From Paracoccus everestensis (GTDB taxonomy: Bacteria; Pseudomonadota; Alphaproteobacteria; Rhodobacterales; Rhodobacteraceae): a stretch of 64,000 nt of DNA. Positions 54,063 through 63,676 of the stretch are shown piece by piece. Each line of letters starts with the position of its first letter. Within the stretch, counting starts at the first letter, position 1. The notes beneath the pieces are model-generated. The model was not told where the DNA came from, searched no databases, and was given only the letters and a program-made list of their open reading frames with translations. A program made the position numbers and the translations under genes. The stretch lies in NCBI RefSeq assembly GCF_021491915.1, contig NZ_CP090836.1, forward strand, positions 2,404,501-2,468,500, read 5' to 3'.

Positions 54063-54820
54063 CCGCGACCCTGGCCCATATCCGCCGCCATCCGATCAAG
54101 TCGGTCGGCGGAGAAGGGCTGGACCGCGTCGCCCTGTCTGCGGCGCGCCGCCTGCCCGGCGACCGTGAATGGGCTGTGCTGACGGATGCGGGTGAACGCA
54201 ACGCTCAGGCCAGCCAGACGGCAGGCGAGCCTGACCGCTGGCTGCCAAAGTCCTGCTTCCTGCGCGGCGTGTCCTCGCCGCAGGTGCAGGCGATCAGCGG
54301 GGGGTGGAATGGTGACGCCCTGGTCCTGCGCCAGCCTTCGCAGGCCGACCTGACCATCAACCCGGAAACCGAAGGTGATCGCCTGGTTGAATGGCTGCGC
54401 CCGCTGTGGCCCGCGAATGCCCCCGCCCCCACCCGGCTGGTGCGGGGTGCGGCCATCTGGACCGACCAGAAATGGCCCTGGATCTCCATCCTGTCGCTGG
54501 CAAGCCTTGCAGACCTGGAAGCACGCACGGAACAGACCCTGGGCATCCACCGCTGGCGCGGCAACCTGTGGGTGGATGGCTGGCACCCCTGGACCGAGCG
54601 CGATCTGATCGGCCACATCATCAGCATCGGCGATGTGGAACTGCGCGTGACGGCCCAGATCGGTCGCTGCGAGGCCACCAGCGCCGATACGGACACCGGA
54701 GAACGCGACATCGACATGCTGGCCACGCTGGAACAACTTCACGGCCATACCGATTTCGGCATCTTCGCCGAGGTCGTGACCGGCGGCACCATTGCCCTGG
54801 GTGACGAGGTGACGGCATGA
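54059..54820 (+). CDS. MOSC domain-containing protein
   Basis: This 253-residue protein starts with GTG (54059, overlapping the yidC stop). The N-terminal MOSC_N beta-barrel is clear in LAHIRRHPIKSVGGEGLDRV. The C-terminal MOSC domain has IHRWRGNLWVDGWHPW and RVTAQIGRCEATSADTDTGE with a conserved cysteine (in GRCEAT). Related proteins bind molybdenum cofactor or transfer sulfur (mARC, YcbX). The reaction here is unknown. The stop overlaps the engB ATG. Confidence 0.87.
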   Translation: MTATLAHIRRHPIKSVGGEGLDRVALSAARRLPGDREWAVLTDAGERNAQASQTAGEPDRWLPKSCFLRGVSSPQVQAISGGWNGDALVLRQPSQADLTINPETEGDRLVEWLRPLWPANAPAPTRLVRGAAIWTDQKWPWISILSLASLADLEARTEQTLGIHRWRGNLWVDGWHPWTERDLIGHIISIGDVELRVTAQIGRCEATSADTDTGERDIDMLATLEQLHGHTDFGIFAEVVTGGTIALGDEVTA

Positions 54821-55467
54821 AGGTCGCCTTTCCCGTCGCCCCCGAACCCGATGCCGACAGCGCCGAGGCCGCGCGCCTGCTGTTCGCCGGCCCGGTAGAT
54901 TTCCTCAAGGGCGTGGTCGCCATGGACGGCCTGCCCCCTGCCGACCGCCCCGAGGTCTGCTTTGCCGGCCGCAGCAACGTGGGCAAGTCCAGCCTGATCA
55001 ACGCCCTGACCGGCCGCAAGGGCATTGCGCGGGCGTCCAACACGCCGGGCCGCACGCAGGAAATCAACTATTTCACCTTGGGTGAACACAGCTATCTGGT
55101 GGACTTGCCCGGTTATGGCTTTGCCAAAGCGCCGGTGGCGGTTGTCGCCAAATGGCAGGCGCTGCTGAAGAACTACCTCGCCGGACGCCCGACATTGCGC
55201 CGCGCCTTCTGCCTGATCGATTCGCGCCACGGCGTAAAGCCCGTGGACCACGAGATCATGACCCTGCTGGACCGGTCCGCCGTTCCTTTCCAGGCGGTCC
55301 TGACCAAGATCGATAAGCTGGGGCCGAACGCCCTCCAGCCGGTGATCGACCAGGTCGAGGCAGAGTTGCAGAAACATCCTGCCGCCTTCCCCCAGATCGT
55401 CGTCACCTCATCCGACAAGGGCCAGGGCATCACGACCCTGCGCGCGATCATAGCCGGTCTGGACTGA
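54817..55467 (+). CDS. engB: Ribosome biogenesis GTP-binding protein EngB/YsxC
   Basis: This GTPase assists large-subunit assembly. It has 216 residues. G1 is GRSNVGKSS (51-59), G2 region NTPGRTQ (75-81), G3 DLPGYG (96-101) and G4 TKID (163-166). The N-terminal 45 residues are the usual short extension. The ATG overlaps the MOSC stop by ATGA. argB follows after 45 bp. Confidence 0.94.
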   Translation: MKVAFPVAPEPDADSAEAARLLFAGPVDFLKGVVAMDGLPPADRPEVCFAGRSNVGKSSLINALTGRKGIARASNTPGRTQEINYFTLGEHSYLVDLPGYGFAKAPVAVVAKWQALLKNYLAGRPTLRRAFCLIDSRHGVKPVDHEIMTLLDRSAVPFQAVLTKIDKLGPNALQPVIDQVEAELQKHPAAFPQIVVTSSDKGQGITTLRAIIAGLD

Positions 55468-55512
55468 TCCGCTGATGCGTCCTAGGGTCCGCCCGTCACA
55501 CAGGGGCCAAGG

Positions 55513-56427
55513 ATGAGAAAGCAGAACATGAACCGCGACTGGACCGCCACCGCCAGAACCCTGTCCGAGGCCCTGCCCTATCTGCAACGCTATTCCGGCG
55601 CTGTCGTCGTCGTGAAGTTCGGCGGCAATGCCATGGGCGACGACGACGCCATGGCCGAATTCGCCCGCGACATCGTATTGATGAAGCAGGTCGGCATGAA
55701 CCCGGTCGTCTGCCACGGCGGCGGCCCGATGATCAATGAATTGCTGGCCCGGCTGGGCATTGAAAGCACCTTCGTGCGCGGCAAGCGCGTCACCACCAAG
55801 GAAACGGTGGAAGTGGTGGAGATGGTCCTGTCGGGCCTTGTCAACAAACGCATCGTCCAGGCCATCAACGACGCGGGCGGCCGCGCGGTCGGCATCAGCG
55901 GCAAGGACGACGACCTGATGGTCTGCGAGGTGGACGATCCCGAACTGGGCTTTGTCGGACGCCCGATCGAGATGAATGTCCAGATCATCCGCGACCTTTA
56001 CAAGGCGGGCCTGATCCCTGTCATCGCCCCCGTCGCCACCGGCATGGCCGACAACGAAACCTTCAATGTCAACGGCGACACCGCGGCGGGCGCGATCGCG
56101 GGTGCCCTGCGCGCTGACCGGCTGCTGCTGCTGACCGACGTGGCAGGCGTCAAGGATGCCAATGGCGAGGTTCTGACCCAGATCCACCCCGACCAGGTGC
56201 GCCAGATGATCGCGGACGGCACCATTGCGGGCGGCATGATCCCCAAGACCGAAACCGCCCTGAAGGCATTGGAGGAAGGCGTGCGCGCCGTGGTGATCCT
56301 GGATGGACGGGTGCCGAACGCCAGCCTTCTGGAACTGTTCACCGAACATGGGGCGGGCAGCCTGATCCGGTCCACGCCGCCTTCCACCCGTCCGCGCGGG
56401 CTGCGCCAGGGCGAAGCGTCCCTGTAA
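55513..56427 (+). CDS. argB: Acetylglutamate kinase
   Basis: This enzyme phosphorylates N-acetylglutamate, the second step of arginine synthesis and usual target of arginine feedback and PII control. It has 304 residues. [13 protein letters not shown] starts the amino-acid-kinase fold, [18 protein letters not shown] binds ATP phosphates, and [16 protein letters not shown] is the acetylglutamate site. [17 protein letters not shown] follows. The N-terminal helix (residues 1-28) before the kinase core is typical of hexameric, arginine-sensitive enzymes. An alternative ATG is six codons later. Confidence 0.95.
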   Translation: MRKQNMNRDWTATARTLSEALPYLQRYSGAVVVVKFGGNAMGDDDAMAEFARDIVLMKQVGMNPVVCHGGGPMINELLARLGIESTFVRGKRVTTKETVEVVEMVLSGLVNKRIVQAINDAGGRAVGISGKDDDLMVCEVDDPELGFVGRPIEMNVQIIRDLYKAGLIPVIAPVATGMADNETFNVNGDTAAGAIAGALRADRLLLLTDVAGVKDANGEVLTQIHPDQVRQMIADGTIAGGMIPKTETALKALEEGVRAVVILDGRVPNASLLELFTEHGAGSLIRSTPPSTRPRGLRQGEASL

Positions 56428-56502
56428 AGACCACGCCTTGCCGAACGCGCGGGGTAATGGCAGGCTGCGCTCAGCTTGGCAAGAAACAGGGACAGATCGC
56501 AT

Positions 56503-57021
56503 ATGACACCGCTTGGACATCGACGGCTGATCCTGACGCGCCACGCCAAATCGGCCTGGGATGATCCGAACCTGGCCGATCATGACCGCCCGCTGAACGA
56601 CCGAGGCCGCCGGTCCGCGCTCGCGCTTGGCGACTGGATGGCGTCGCGCGGCTATGAACCCGAGGAAGTTTTGTGTTCGTCTGCGGCCCGTACCCAGGAA
56701 ACCTGGGCCACCATCGCCAGCGCCCCCCTGGAGGTTCGCCCCCTGCTGCGGATCGAGGCCGGGCTTTACCAGGCTGGCCCCGAAAAAATGCTGTCGATCC
56801 TGAAGACCGCGATGCATCCAACGGTGATGATGCTGGGCCACAACCCCGGCATTTCCGAATTGGCGGCACTGCTGCCCGCGCGCCTGCCGCTGGATCCCGA
56901 TTTCCGCCGTTATCCCACCGGCGCGACCCTGGTCGTGGATTTCCAGGTGGACAGCTGGTCCCAGGTCGAGCCTGGCCAGGGCAGCGTCATGGATTTCGTG
57001 CGCCTCGACGGACGCAACTGA
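56503..57021 (+). CDS. Histidine phosphatase family protein (SixA-like)
   Basis: This 172-residue protein starts MTPLGHRRLILTRHAKSAWD. The RHAKS motif (Arg13, His14) carries the phosphohistidine nucleophile. LCSSAARTQETW and MMLGHNPGISELAALL supply the other active-site Arg and His. SixA dephosphorylates phosphohistidines, for example on HPt domains or the nitrogen PTS. With ptsP elsewhere in this window a PTS-Ntr target is possible, but this is inference. It converges on the bzt operon. Confidence 0.85.
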   Translation: MTPLGHRRLILTRHAKSAWDDPNLADHDRPLNDRGRRSALALGDWMASRGYEPEEVLCSSAARTQETWATIASAPLEVRPLLRIEAGLYQAGPEKMLSILKTAMHPTVMMLGHNPGISELAALLPARLPLDPDFRRYPTGATLVVDFQVDSWSQVEPGQGSVMDFVRLDGRN

Positions 57022-57057
57022 ACCCTTCCACTTTGGCTTGAATATCCCACAGGGGGT

Positions 57058-57080
57058 CCGGGGGACGTGAAGTCCCCCGG
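57058..57080. terminator. Strong GC hairpin between sixA-like gene and bztD
   Basis: CCGGGGGAC-gtgaa-GTCCCCCGG is a perfect 9-bp stem with a 5-nt loop between convergent genes. It ends 8 bp from the bztD stop and lies 37 bp after the phosphatase stop. It probably serves both transcripts. Confidence 0.65.
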
Positions 57081-57087
57081 GCTGCCG

Positions 57088-57876
57088 TCAGTGTCCCAGG
57101 ATCTGTGACAGGAACAGCTTGGTCCGTTCCGACTTGGGATTGTTGAAGAACTCGTAAGGCTCGTTCTGTTCGACGATCTGGCCCTGGTCCATGAAGATCA
57201 CCCGGTTGGCGACCGCCTGGGCAAAGCCCATCTCATGCGTGACGCAGATCATCGTCATCCCCTCCTCGGCCAGCGCGATCATCGTGTCCAGAACTTCCTT
57301 GATCATCTCGGGGTCGAGGGCGGATGTCGGTTCGTCGAACAGCATGATCTTGGGCTGCATGCACAGCGACCGTGCGATGGCCACGCGCTGTTGTTGGCCG
57401 CCCGACAACTGGCCCGGGTATTTATGCGCCTGTTCCGGGATCTTGACCTTCTCCAGAAAGCGCATGGCCGTTTCCTCGGCCTGGCGGCGGGGCACCTTGC
57501 GCACCCAGATCGGCGCCAGGGTGCAATTCTCCAGCACCGTCAGATGCGGGAACAGGTTGAAGTGCTGGAACACCATCCCGACCTCGGACCGCACCTTGTC
57601 GATGTTCTTGATGTCGTTGGTCAGTTCGATCCCGTCCACGACGATATGACCGGACTGATGTTCCTCCAGCCGGTTGATGCAGCGGATCAGGGTCGATTTG
57701 CCCGACCCCGACGGCCCGGCGATGACGATCCGTTCGCCCCGGTGGACGGTCAGGTCGATGTCGCGCAGCACATGGAACGACCCATACCATTTGTTCATGT
57801 TGCGGATGTCGATCGCGACTTCGTCGCTGATCTGCATATGGCTGCGGTCGATGGGCCGGGTGGTGTGGTCGCTCAT
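57088..57876 (-). CDS. bztD: Glutamate/glutamine/aspartate/asparagine ABC transporter ATP-binding protein
   Basis: This is the ATPase of the polar amino-acid uptake system, 262 residues. Walker A is GPSGSGKST, the signature [15 protein letters not shown] and Walker [28 protein letters not shown] contains the switch histidine. It matches AapP/BztD and the GlnQ/HisP subfamily. It is the last gene of the bztABCD operon, 10 bp after bztC. Confidence 0.94.
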   Translation of the reverse strand: MSDHTTRPIDRSHMQISDEVAIDIRNMNKWYGSFHVLRDIDLTVHRGERIVIAGPSGSGKSTLIRCINRLEEHQSGHIVVDGIELTNDIKNIDKVRSEVGMVFQHFNLFPHLTVLENCTLAPIWVRKVPRRQAEETAMRFLEKVKIPEQAHKYPGQLSGGQQQRVAIARSLCMQPKIMLFDEPTSALDPEMIKEVLDTMIALAEEGMTMICVTHEMGFAQAVANRVIFMDQGQIVEQNEPYEFFNNPKSERTKLFLSQILGH

Positions 57877-57886
57877 GGCGGTGTCC

Positions 57887-59341
57887 TTACCTGTGGTCGC
57901 GGGCCAGACGGCGTTCGAGATACATCGAATAGCGCGACATGCCGAAGCAGATCAGAAAGAAGATGCAGCCGACAAAGATATACGGCTCCCAATAGATGCC
58001 CTTCCACGAGGTGCTGGCGCGCACCGCGTCGGACATGGATTTCAGCGGATCGTAAAGACCCACGAAGGTCACCAGCGTGGTGTCCTTGAACATTCCGATA
58101 AAGGTGGAGACGATGCCGGGGATGGAAATCTTCAGCGCCTGCGGCAGCACGATCAGCCGCTGTGCCTTCCAGTAATCCAGGCCCAGGGCATCGGCGGCCT
58201 CGTATTGTCCCTTAGGCAGGGCTGCCAGACCGCCCCGGATCACCTCGGCCATGTAGGCGGCGGCGAACAGCGTCACCATGATGATCACGCGCAGGATGAT
58301 GTCGAAATTCGTGCCGGGCGGCAGGAAATAGTTCAGCAGCAGGGAGGCCACGAACAGCAGCGCGATCAGCGGCACGCCCCGGATGAATTCGATGAAGATC
58401 ACCGCAAGCGATTTCACCAGGAACATGTCCGACCGCCGCGCCAAGGCCAGAACGATGCCCAAGGGCAGCGACATGGCAATGCCCGCCACCCCGATGGTGA
58501 TCGACAGCAGGAAACCACCGAACCGGTCGGAGGCAACGGCGGGAATGGCGAAGGACAGGATCCCCTGGGCATCGCGCGCGGCCTCTCCGGCATAGCCGGT
58601 CCACCAGATCAGGGGAATGACCAGGGCCGCGACAACGGCGGCGATGCCGGAAAAGGGGTTCAACACCCGCCAGGCGATCCAGCCCAGGATCGGACCGACC
58701 AGAACCATGATCGGTCCCCAGGCCGACCCGCCCCACAGGAACCAGACCCCCATCAGCGGATAAAGGATCGAGAAGACCAGCAGCCAGGTCACATTCCGTT
58801 CCGAAATCGCCAAGCCGCCGACCAGCATGACGGCGGCAAAGACCAGCCATGCGGCGGGCGCCCCAAGCGTGATCATCAGCCACAGCGTAACCACCGTAGC
58901 CACGCCCAGCACGATGCGGCGGATCCCCGGCGCTTCCGAAAACAGCACCGGCGCCAAGGCCAGGAACAGCAGGCCAAAGGTCATGGTCGGGCGCCAATAG
59001 AGTTCGGGCGGATAAAAGCCATAGACATACTGGTTCCAGCGTTCGCGGATCACCGCCCAGCAGGCGCCGCGCGCGCCCTCGCCCCAAGTTTCGGCGATGA
59101 TCTGGCGGCATTCCGACAGGCTGCCCGCGTTCCAGACGGAATGGGCGAACCAATCCCAGAAATGGCTGAACAGGAACCAGACGATCAGGATGCCCAGGAT
59201 CGTCAGGACCGTGTTGACCGGACCCGAAAACAGGTTCATCCGCAGCCAGCGAACCGCCCCTGCCTCTCGGATCGGGGGTTCGGCGGGGGGCAGCATGGTG
59301 TCGCGGACAAAGGGGACGGTTTGGGCGTGGGTATCGCTCAT
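57887..59341 (-). CDS. bztC: Glutamate/glutamine/aspartate/asparagine ABC transporter permease BztC
   Basis: This membrane permease, 484 residues, is larger than usual HisM-type permeases, as in AapM/BztC. It has about eight to ten membrane segments. The C-terminal BPD_transp_1 domain begins near [20 protein letters not shown]. The EAA loop is visible in [20 protein letters not shown], followed by [19 protein letters not shown]. It starts 1 bp after the bztB stop. Confidence 0.93.
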   Translation of the reverse strand: MSDTHAQTVPFVRDTMLPPAEPPIREAGAVRWLRMNLFSGPVNTVLTILGILIVWFLFSHFWDWFAHSVWNAGSLSECRQIIAETWGEGARGACWAVIRERWNQYVYGFYPPELYWRPTMTFGLLFLALAPVLFSEAPGIRRIVLGVATVVTLWLMITLGAPAAWLVFAAVMLVGGLAISERNVTWLLVFSILYPLMGVWFLWGGSAWGPIMVLVGPILGWIAWRVLNPFSGIAAVVAALVIPLIWWTGYAGEAARDAQGILSFAIPAVASDRFGGFLLSITIGVAGIAMSLPLGIVLALARRSDMFLVKSLAVIFIEFIRGVPLIALLFVASLLLNYFLPPGTNFDIILRVIIMVTLFAAAYMAEVIRGGLAALPKGQYEAADALGLDYWKAQRLIVLPQALKISIPGIVSTFIGMFKDTTLVTFVGLYDPLKSMSDAVRASTSWKGIYWEPYIFVGCIFFLICFGMSRYSMYLERRLARDHR

Positions 59342-59342
59342 C

Positions 59343-60599
59343 TCACCGTTCCTTCAGCTTGACGCGTGCATTGAACAGGTTCATCCCCGACGAGATGATC
59401 AGGCTGAGCGTCAGATAGACCCCCATCATCAGCACGATGGCCTCCAGCTCTCGTCCCGTCTGGTTCAGCGTGGTGCCGCCCAGCGTGCCCTTGATGTCCA
59501 TATAGCCCACGGCGATGGCCAGCGAACTGTTCTTCATCAGGTTCAGGTATTGCGAGATCAGCGGCGGGATGATCACCCGCAGCGCCTGGGGCAGGATCAC
59601 CAGGTTCATGGTCCGGCCCGGGCGCAGGCCCAGGGCAAAGGCGGCCTCGGATTGGCCCCGGCTGACGGCCAGGATCCCGGCGCGGACGATTTCCGCGATA
59701 AAGGCCCCGGTATAGAGCGTCAGGGCCAGCCACAATGCGACAAGGCCGTTGGCGACGTTCAGGCCGCCCGTGAAGTTGAAGCCGCGCAGTTCCGGGGGGA
59801 TCATGTGCAGGCCGAAATACCAGATCAGCAGCAGGGACGGCACCGTCATGACGGCCAGGCTTATCCACCAGGTCGTGGGACGGCTGCCGGTCCGGTCCTG
59901 GACCTGCTGCGCCCAGGCGCCGATCATGCGCCGGACGATCCAGCCCCCGACCAGCGCCACCACAAAGGCAATGGTCGCCCAGCTAAAGGTGATCCGCGCG
60001 CCCAGATCCAGGCTGCCCGGATCGTTGGTCATTCCCAGCGTCGGAATGGCGGTATAGCGGTTGGTCAGCGCCACATGGTCGAACAGGATCATGCCGGCGG
60101 CCGGATCGTCGCCGCGAAAGGCGTTGGGCGGCGGCATCACCTCGGTAAAGATCGCAAAGACGATCAGGATCCACAGCAGCAGGGGCACGTTGCGGAACGC
60201 CTCGACATAGACGGTCATCAACCGTGCGATCAGCCAGTTGTTCGACAACCGCGCCACGCCCGCGACGATGCCCAGAAAGGTGGCGGCGATGCAGCCCAGG
60301 ATCGACACGATCAGCGTGTTCAGCAGGCCGACAAAGGCCGCGCGCAGATGCGTGTCGTCCGAGGTATAGGGGATCGGCGTTTGCGGGATGTCGTAACCCG
60401 CGCGCTGCCACAGGAAGCCGAAGTTGAAATCCTTTCCCAGGGCCGCAAGGTTGCGGATCGTGTTGTTGACCAGCCACCAGGCCAAGGCCATCACCAGAAT
60501 GAACACGATCACCTGGAAGGTCATCGACCGATAGCGCCGATCATAGATCAGCATACTGGGCCGGAACGGCGGAGTCGCCGGCACTGAGATGTCGGTCAT
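59343..60599 (-). CDS. bztB: Glutamate/glutamine/aspartate/asparagine ABC transporter permease BztB
   Basis: This is the first permease of the system, 418 residues. It begins MTDISVPATPPFRPSMLIYD. The permease domain with about eight segments includes GLLNTLIVSILGCIAATFLG. The EAA loop EIVRAGILAVSRGQSEAAFA is followed by LGLRPGRTMNLVILPQALR. It pairs with BztC as a heterodimeric pore. A strong hairpin separates it from bztA upstream. Confidence 0.93.
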   Translation of the reverse strand: MTDISVPATPPFRPSMLIYDRRYRSMTFQVIVFILVMALAWWLVNNTIRNLAALGKDFNFGFLWQRAGYDIPQTPIPYTSDDTHLRAAFVGLLNTLIVSILGCIAATFLGIVAGVARLSNNWLIARLMTVYVEAFRNVPLLLWILIVFAIFTEVMPPPNAFRGDDPAAGMILFDHVALTNRYTAIPTLGMTNDPGSLDLGARITFSWATIAFVVALVGGWIVRRMIGAWAQQVQDRTGSRPTTWWISLAVMTVPSLLLIWYFGLHMIPPELRGFNFTGGLNVANGLVALWLALTLYTGAFIAEIVRAGILAVSRGQSEAAFALGLRPGRTMNLVILPQALRVIIPPLISQYLNLMKNSSLAIAVGYMDIKGTLGGTTLNQTGRELEAIVLMMGVYLTLSLIISSGMNLFNARVKLKER

Positions 60600-60669
60600 T
60601 CGATCTTACCCCTGTAGCCGGTGATGCCTTTGGTGGCAGCGTTTGTCGCAACCGGTCTTTTGCTTATGT

Positions 60670-60695
60670 GAAGGGGGCGCATCTGCGCCCCCTTC
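60670..60695 (-). terminator. Intercistronic hairpin between bztA and bztB
   Basis: GAAGGGGGCGCA-tc-TGCGCCCCCTTC is a perfect 12-bp inverted repeat 15 bp after the bztA stop. Such stems after a binding-protein gene usually stop most transcripts or protect the bztA mRNA end, giving more binding protein than permease. No U-tract follows on the minus strand. Confidence 0.7.
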
Positions 60696-60710
60696 GGTCT
60701 TGGTCATGGC

Positions 60711-61727
60711 TCAGCGGAAGGGCATCGCATACATCAGGCCGCCCTGCGTCCACTGGGCGTTCAGGCCGCGGGCCAGGCCGATCGGAGTTTGCTCGCCGAT
60801 GTTGGCCGCGAAGATTTCGCCATAGTTGCCGCTGGCCATGATGGCGCGCTTGGCCCATTCCTTGTCCAGGCCGATCATCGCACCCAGGTCATCGGTCACG
60901 CCCAGAAGGCGCTGGACCTCGGGGTTCTGCGAGGAGCTGGTCAGTTCCTCGACATTGGCCGAGGTGATGCCGTATTCCTCGGCCGCGATCAGCGCGTAAA
61001 GGGTCCAACGGACAATGTCGCCCCAGTTGCTGTCGCCATGGCGCACCGCAGGCCCCAAGGGTTCCTTTGAAATGATTTCGGGAAGGATGATGTGGTTTTC
61101 GGGGTCGGCGAAGGCCGCGCGGGTAGCAGCAAGGCCCGACGCATCGGTCGTGTAGGCATCGCAGGCCCCGGCCATGTACTGCTGCTCGCCCTCGGCATTG
61201 CTGTCGATGTTGACGGGCGAATAGGTCATGTTGTTGGCCTTGAAGTAATCGGCCAGGTTCAGTTCCGTGGTGGTCCCGGTCTGGATGCAGACAGTTGCGC
61301 CTTCCAGTTCCTTGGCCGAGGTCACGCCCAGATCCTTGCGGACCATGAAGCCCTGGCCGTCATAGTAATTGACCCCGACGAAATCCAGCTTCAGGTCGGT
61401 ATCGCGCGAGAATGTCCAGGTCGAGTTCCGGGCCAGCAGGTCTACCTCGCCCGAGGACAGGGCGGTGAACCGCGTCTGGCCGGTCGTGGGGACGTATTTC
61501 ACCTTGGTCGCATCGCCCAGCACGGCAGCCGCGACGGCCTTGCAGATATCGACATCAAAGCCTGTCCAGTTTCCGTTCGCGTCCGGCGCGGCAAAGCCGA
61601 CAAGTCCGGTGTTCACGCCGCAGTTCAGTTCACCGCGCGCCTTCACATCGGCCAGCGTGTCGGCCATGCCCACCCCGGCCATCAGCGTGGCGGCGGCGAC
61701 AGAACCCAGAAATACCGAAATCTTCAT
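60711..61727 (-). CDS. bztA: Glutamate/glutamine/aspartate/asparagine-binding periplasmic protein
   Basis: This is the periplasmic solute-binding protein of the uptake system, 338 residues. The signal peptide MKISVFLGSVAAATLMAGVG ends near GMA-DT. The SBP_bac_3 domain starts LADVKARGELNCGVNTGLVG, with GFAAPDANGNWTGFDVDICK and STWTFSRDTDLKLDF typical of AapJ/BztA. GGGGTAGAA upstream provides the ribosome-binding site. The gene is the first of bztABCD, with its own promoter and a structured 5' leader. Confidence 0.94.
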   Translation of the reverse strand: MKISVFLGSVAAATLMAGVGMADTLADVKARGELNCGVNTGLVGFAAPDANGNWTGFDVDICKAVAAAVLGDATKVKYVPTTGQTRFTALSSGEVDLLARNSTWTFSRDTDLKLDFVGVNYYDGQGFMVRKDLGVTSAKELEGATVCIQTGTTTELNLADYFKANNMTYSPVNIDSNAEGEQQYMAGACDAYTTDASGLAATRAAFADPENHIILPEIISKEPLGPAVRHGDSNWGDIVRWTLYALIAAEEYGITSANVEELTSSSQNPEVQRLLGVTDDLGAMIGLDKEWAKRAIMASGNYGEIFAANIGEQTPIGLARGLNAQWTQGGLMYAMPFR

Positions 61728-61835
61728 TTCTACCCCTTTGTTGGTTGCTGTCCCTGCCGGGCAGGGGCAGCGCCCGAACCTTGGCGGCCGGGCTTTTTTC
61801 GTGGAAGCCCGCTCAAGAGGCGTCCCATAGGCAAC

Positions 61836-61864
61836 ATAGTGCCTGATCCTTCCCGATGCGTCAA
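61836..61864 (-). promoter_or_regulatory. Putative bztA promoter and hairpin-rich leader
   Basis: On the minus strand TTGACG (61864-61859) and CACTAT (61841-61836) are 17 bp apart. The -35 box overlaps the inverted repeat GCGTCA-agcg-TGACGC (61858-61873), a possible operator. Between promoter and gene lie two hairpins: CGGGCTT/AAGCCCG (61789-61811) and CCCTGCC-g-GGCAGGG (about 61752-61768). Confidence 0.45.
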
Positions 61865-61890
61865 GCGTGACGCCCTGTCGGAGGGCATAT

Positions 61891-62604
61891 TCAACTGAGG
61901 CGTGACAGATGCCAAAGCCGTTCTGCAATCAGCATCGCGGCCTTGCGGCTTTCGGCGGCCTCCCGTGCCTCGTCGTCCTGGCCCCATTGTTCCGCCTGGA
62001 AATCCTCGTCGATGCGAGAGATGCGGAACGCTTCGGCCGCGTCGATCCGGCTGCGGACGACCGCCAGCCCCAGGACCAGCGATCCGGGCAGCGTCACAAG
62101 ATCGTGCAAGGCGGTCAGGCCGAAGCTGTCCAACCCTGCGACATAGCCATGCAACCGCGCCAACGCCTGCGGATCCTGCGCGATGGGGATCACGCCATGG
62201 GTGATGCGCAACGGCGCGCGCAGATCCGTGGCCGCCCAGTCGATTAAAGGATCCCAGGCCTCGGCCTGGCGGCGCGCCAGTTCCGCGGGCTGGTCGGCGC
62301 GATAGGACAACAGGTCGGTGCCGCCATATTCGGCCAGCATGGCCGCAACACCGGCAAATTGGGGCGTGACCTTTTCGATGGCGGAATTCGCAGCCCGGGT
62401 CAGCGGCATGGTGTTGGGATCGATCACATCGGCCTGCGCGTCCCATTCCTGCGCCACGGCCCAGGCCAGGGCCTCGACCGGCAGCAGCAGCGGCAGCTTG
62501 CCGGGGGTGCGCAGGGGGCGATCATCCAAGGCAACCTCGAATCCCTGCCCGACCGGCCGGACCGACGCCGCCTTCCAGAACCGCCGCGCTTTCCATTCGC
62601 TCAT
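61891..62604 (-). CDS. ATP12 family chaperone for F1-ATPase assembly
   Basis: This 237-residue protein starts MSEWKARRFWKAASVRPVGQ. The KARRFWK N-terminus, GFEVALDDRPLRTPGK and DPNTMPLTRAANSAIEKV are characteristic of alphaproteobacterial and mitochondrial ATP12. In mitochondria ATP12 binds the F1 alpha subunit before assembly. It lies 10 bp downstream of the pseudouridine synthase gene, in the same transcription unit as crcB. Confidence 0.92.
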   Translation of the reverse strand: MSEWKARRFWKAASVRPVGQGFEVALDDRPLRTPGKLPLLLPVEALAWAVAQEWDAQADVIDPNTMPLTRAANSAIEKVTPQFAGVAAMLAEYGGTDLLSYRADQPAELARRQAEAWDPLIDWAATDLRAPLRITHGVIPIAQDPQALARLHGYVAGLDSFGLTALHDLVTLPGSLVLGLAVVRSRIDAAEAFRISRIDEDFQAEQWGQDDEAREAAESRKAAMLIAERLWHLSRLS

Positions 62605-62614
62605 GCCGATTGCC

Positions 62615-63676
62615 CTATTCGTTATCCGCGAAGGGATCATCGGGCACGTCGTTTTCGTGCCAGCCCAGCGTTTTCCAGGTGCGCGCCATGTGGTCGGGCA
62701 AGGGCGCGGTCAGGGTGACGCGCTTTTTGGTGATGGGATGGTCGAATGTCAGGCTGCGGGCATGAAGATGCAGCTTCTTGCTGATTTCCCCGCCCAGTTG
62801 CGCGCCCCAGCCGTCGCCCAGGTTCTCCTGCCCCGAACCGCCGTATTTTCCATCCCCCACGATGGGGTGGCCCAGTTCCGCCATATGCGCGCGCAACTGA
62901 TGGGTCCGCCCGGTGATCGGCACAAGCGCGCACCAGCTGGCCCGCGTGCCAAGCGCGTCCAGCACGGCATAATCGGTCGTGGCGCGCTTGGCGCCCTCGG
63001 TCGCGTCGATGTCGCGGGGATGGACGGCGATCATCTTTTCGCCCTCGCCCCCGCGGCCATGGCCCGGCGCCTTGACCAGCCCATATCGCACCGTTCCCAT
63101 GCGCGGATGGGGAACGCCCGCGACAACGGCCCAGTATATCTTGCGCGTGGTGCGGGACCGGAACGCCTCGGACAGGGCGCGGGCGACGCGGTCGGTGCGC
63201 GCCAGCAGCAGCACGCCGGACGTATCCTTGTCCAGCCGATGCACCAGCTTGGGCCGGTCCTTGTATCCGAACATCAGCGCTGTGGTCAGCCCGTCCACAT
63301 GACGGTCACCCTGGCCGCTGCCGCCCTGGGACGGAAGGCCCGGCGGCTTGTTCAGCGCGATGATGTGTTCGTCCTTCCACAGGACCGCCGCCTGGATCAT
63401 CTGCTGGTCGCTGTCGGACACGCGCGGACCTAGAGGCCGGTCCTTGGCGCGGGCGGGCATTGGGGCTGCGTCTGGCAAGGGCGGGATGCGAACCTCTTGT
63501 CCGGTCTCGATCCGGGTGGCCGGCTTTACCCGTCCCCCATCGACGCGGATCTGGCCGGTGCGGCACAGCTTTTCGATGGCGACCTGGCCCAACTGCGGAA
63601 ACTTCTTCTTCAGCCAGCGGTCGAGGCGCTGTTCGCCCTCGTCCCCGCCCACGCTGATGGTCTGAACGCCGCTCAT
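62615..63676 (-). CDS. RluA-family 23S rRNA pseudouridine synthase (RluC/RluD type)
   Basis: This enzyme isomerises uridine in RNA, 353 residues. An N-terminal S4 domain (QRLDRWLKKKFPQLG, then LCRTGQIRVDGGRV) is followed by the catalytic domain with HRLDKDTSGVLLLARTD containing the catalytic Asp. PITGRTHQLRAHMAELGHP is the conserved third motif. The S4 plus catalytic layout fits RluC or RluD; the site modified cannot be read from sequence. The ATG overlaps the crcB stop (ATGA). Confidence 0.91.
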   Translation of the reverse strand: MSGVQTISVGGDEGEQRLDRWLKKKFPQLGQVAIEKLCRTGQIRVDGGRVKPATRIETGQEVRIPPLPDAAPMPARAKDRPLGPRVSDSDQQMIQAAVLWKDEHIIALNKPPGLPSQGGSGQGDRHVDGLTTALMFGYKDRPKLVHRLDKDTSGVLLLARTDRVARALSEAFRSRTTRKIYWAVVAGVPHPRMGTVRYGLVKAPGHGRGGEGEKMIAVHPRDIDATEGAKRATTDYAVLDALGTRASWCALVPITGRTHQLRAHMAELGHPIVGDGKYGGSGQENLGDGWGAQLGGEISKKLHLHARSLTFDHPITKKRVTLTAPLPDHMARTWKTLGWHENDVPDDPFADNE

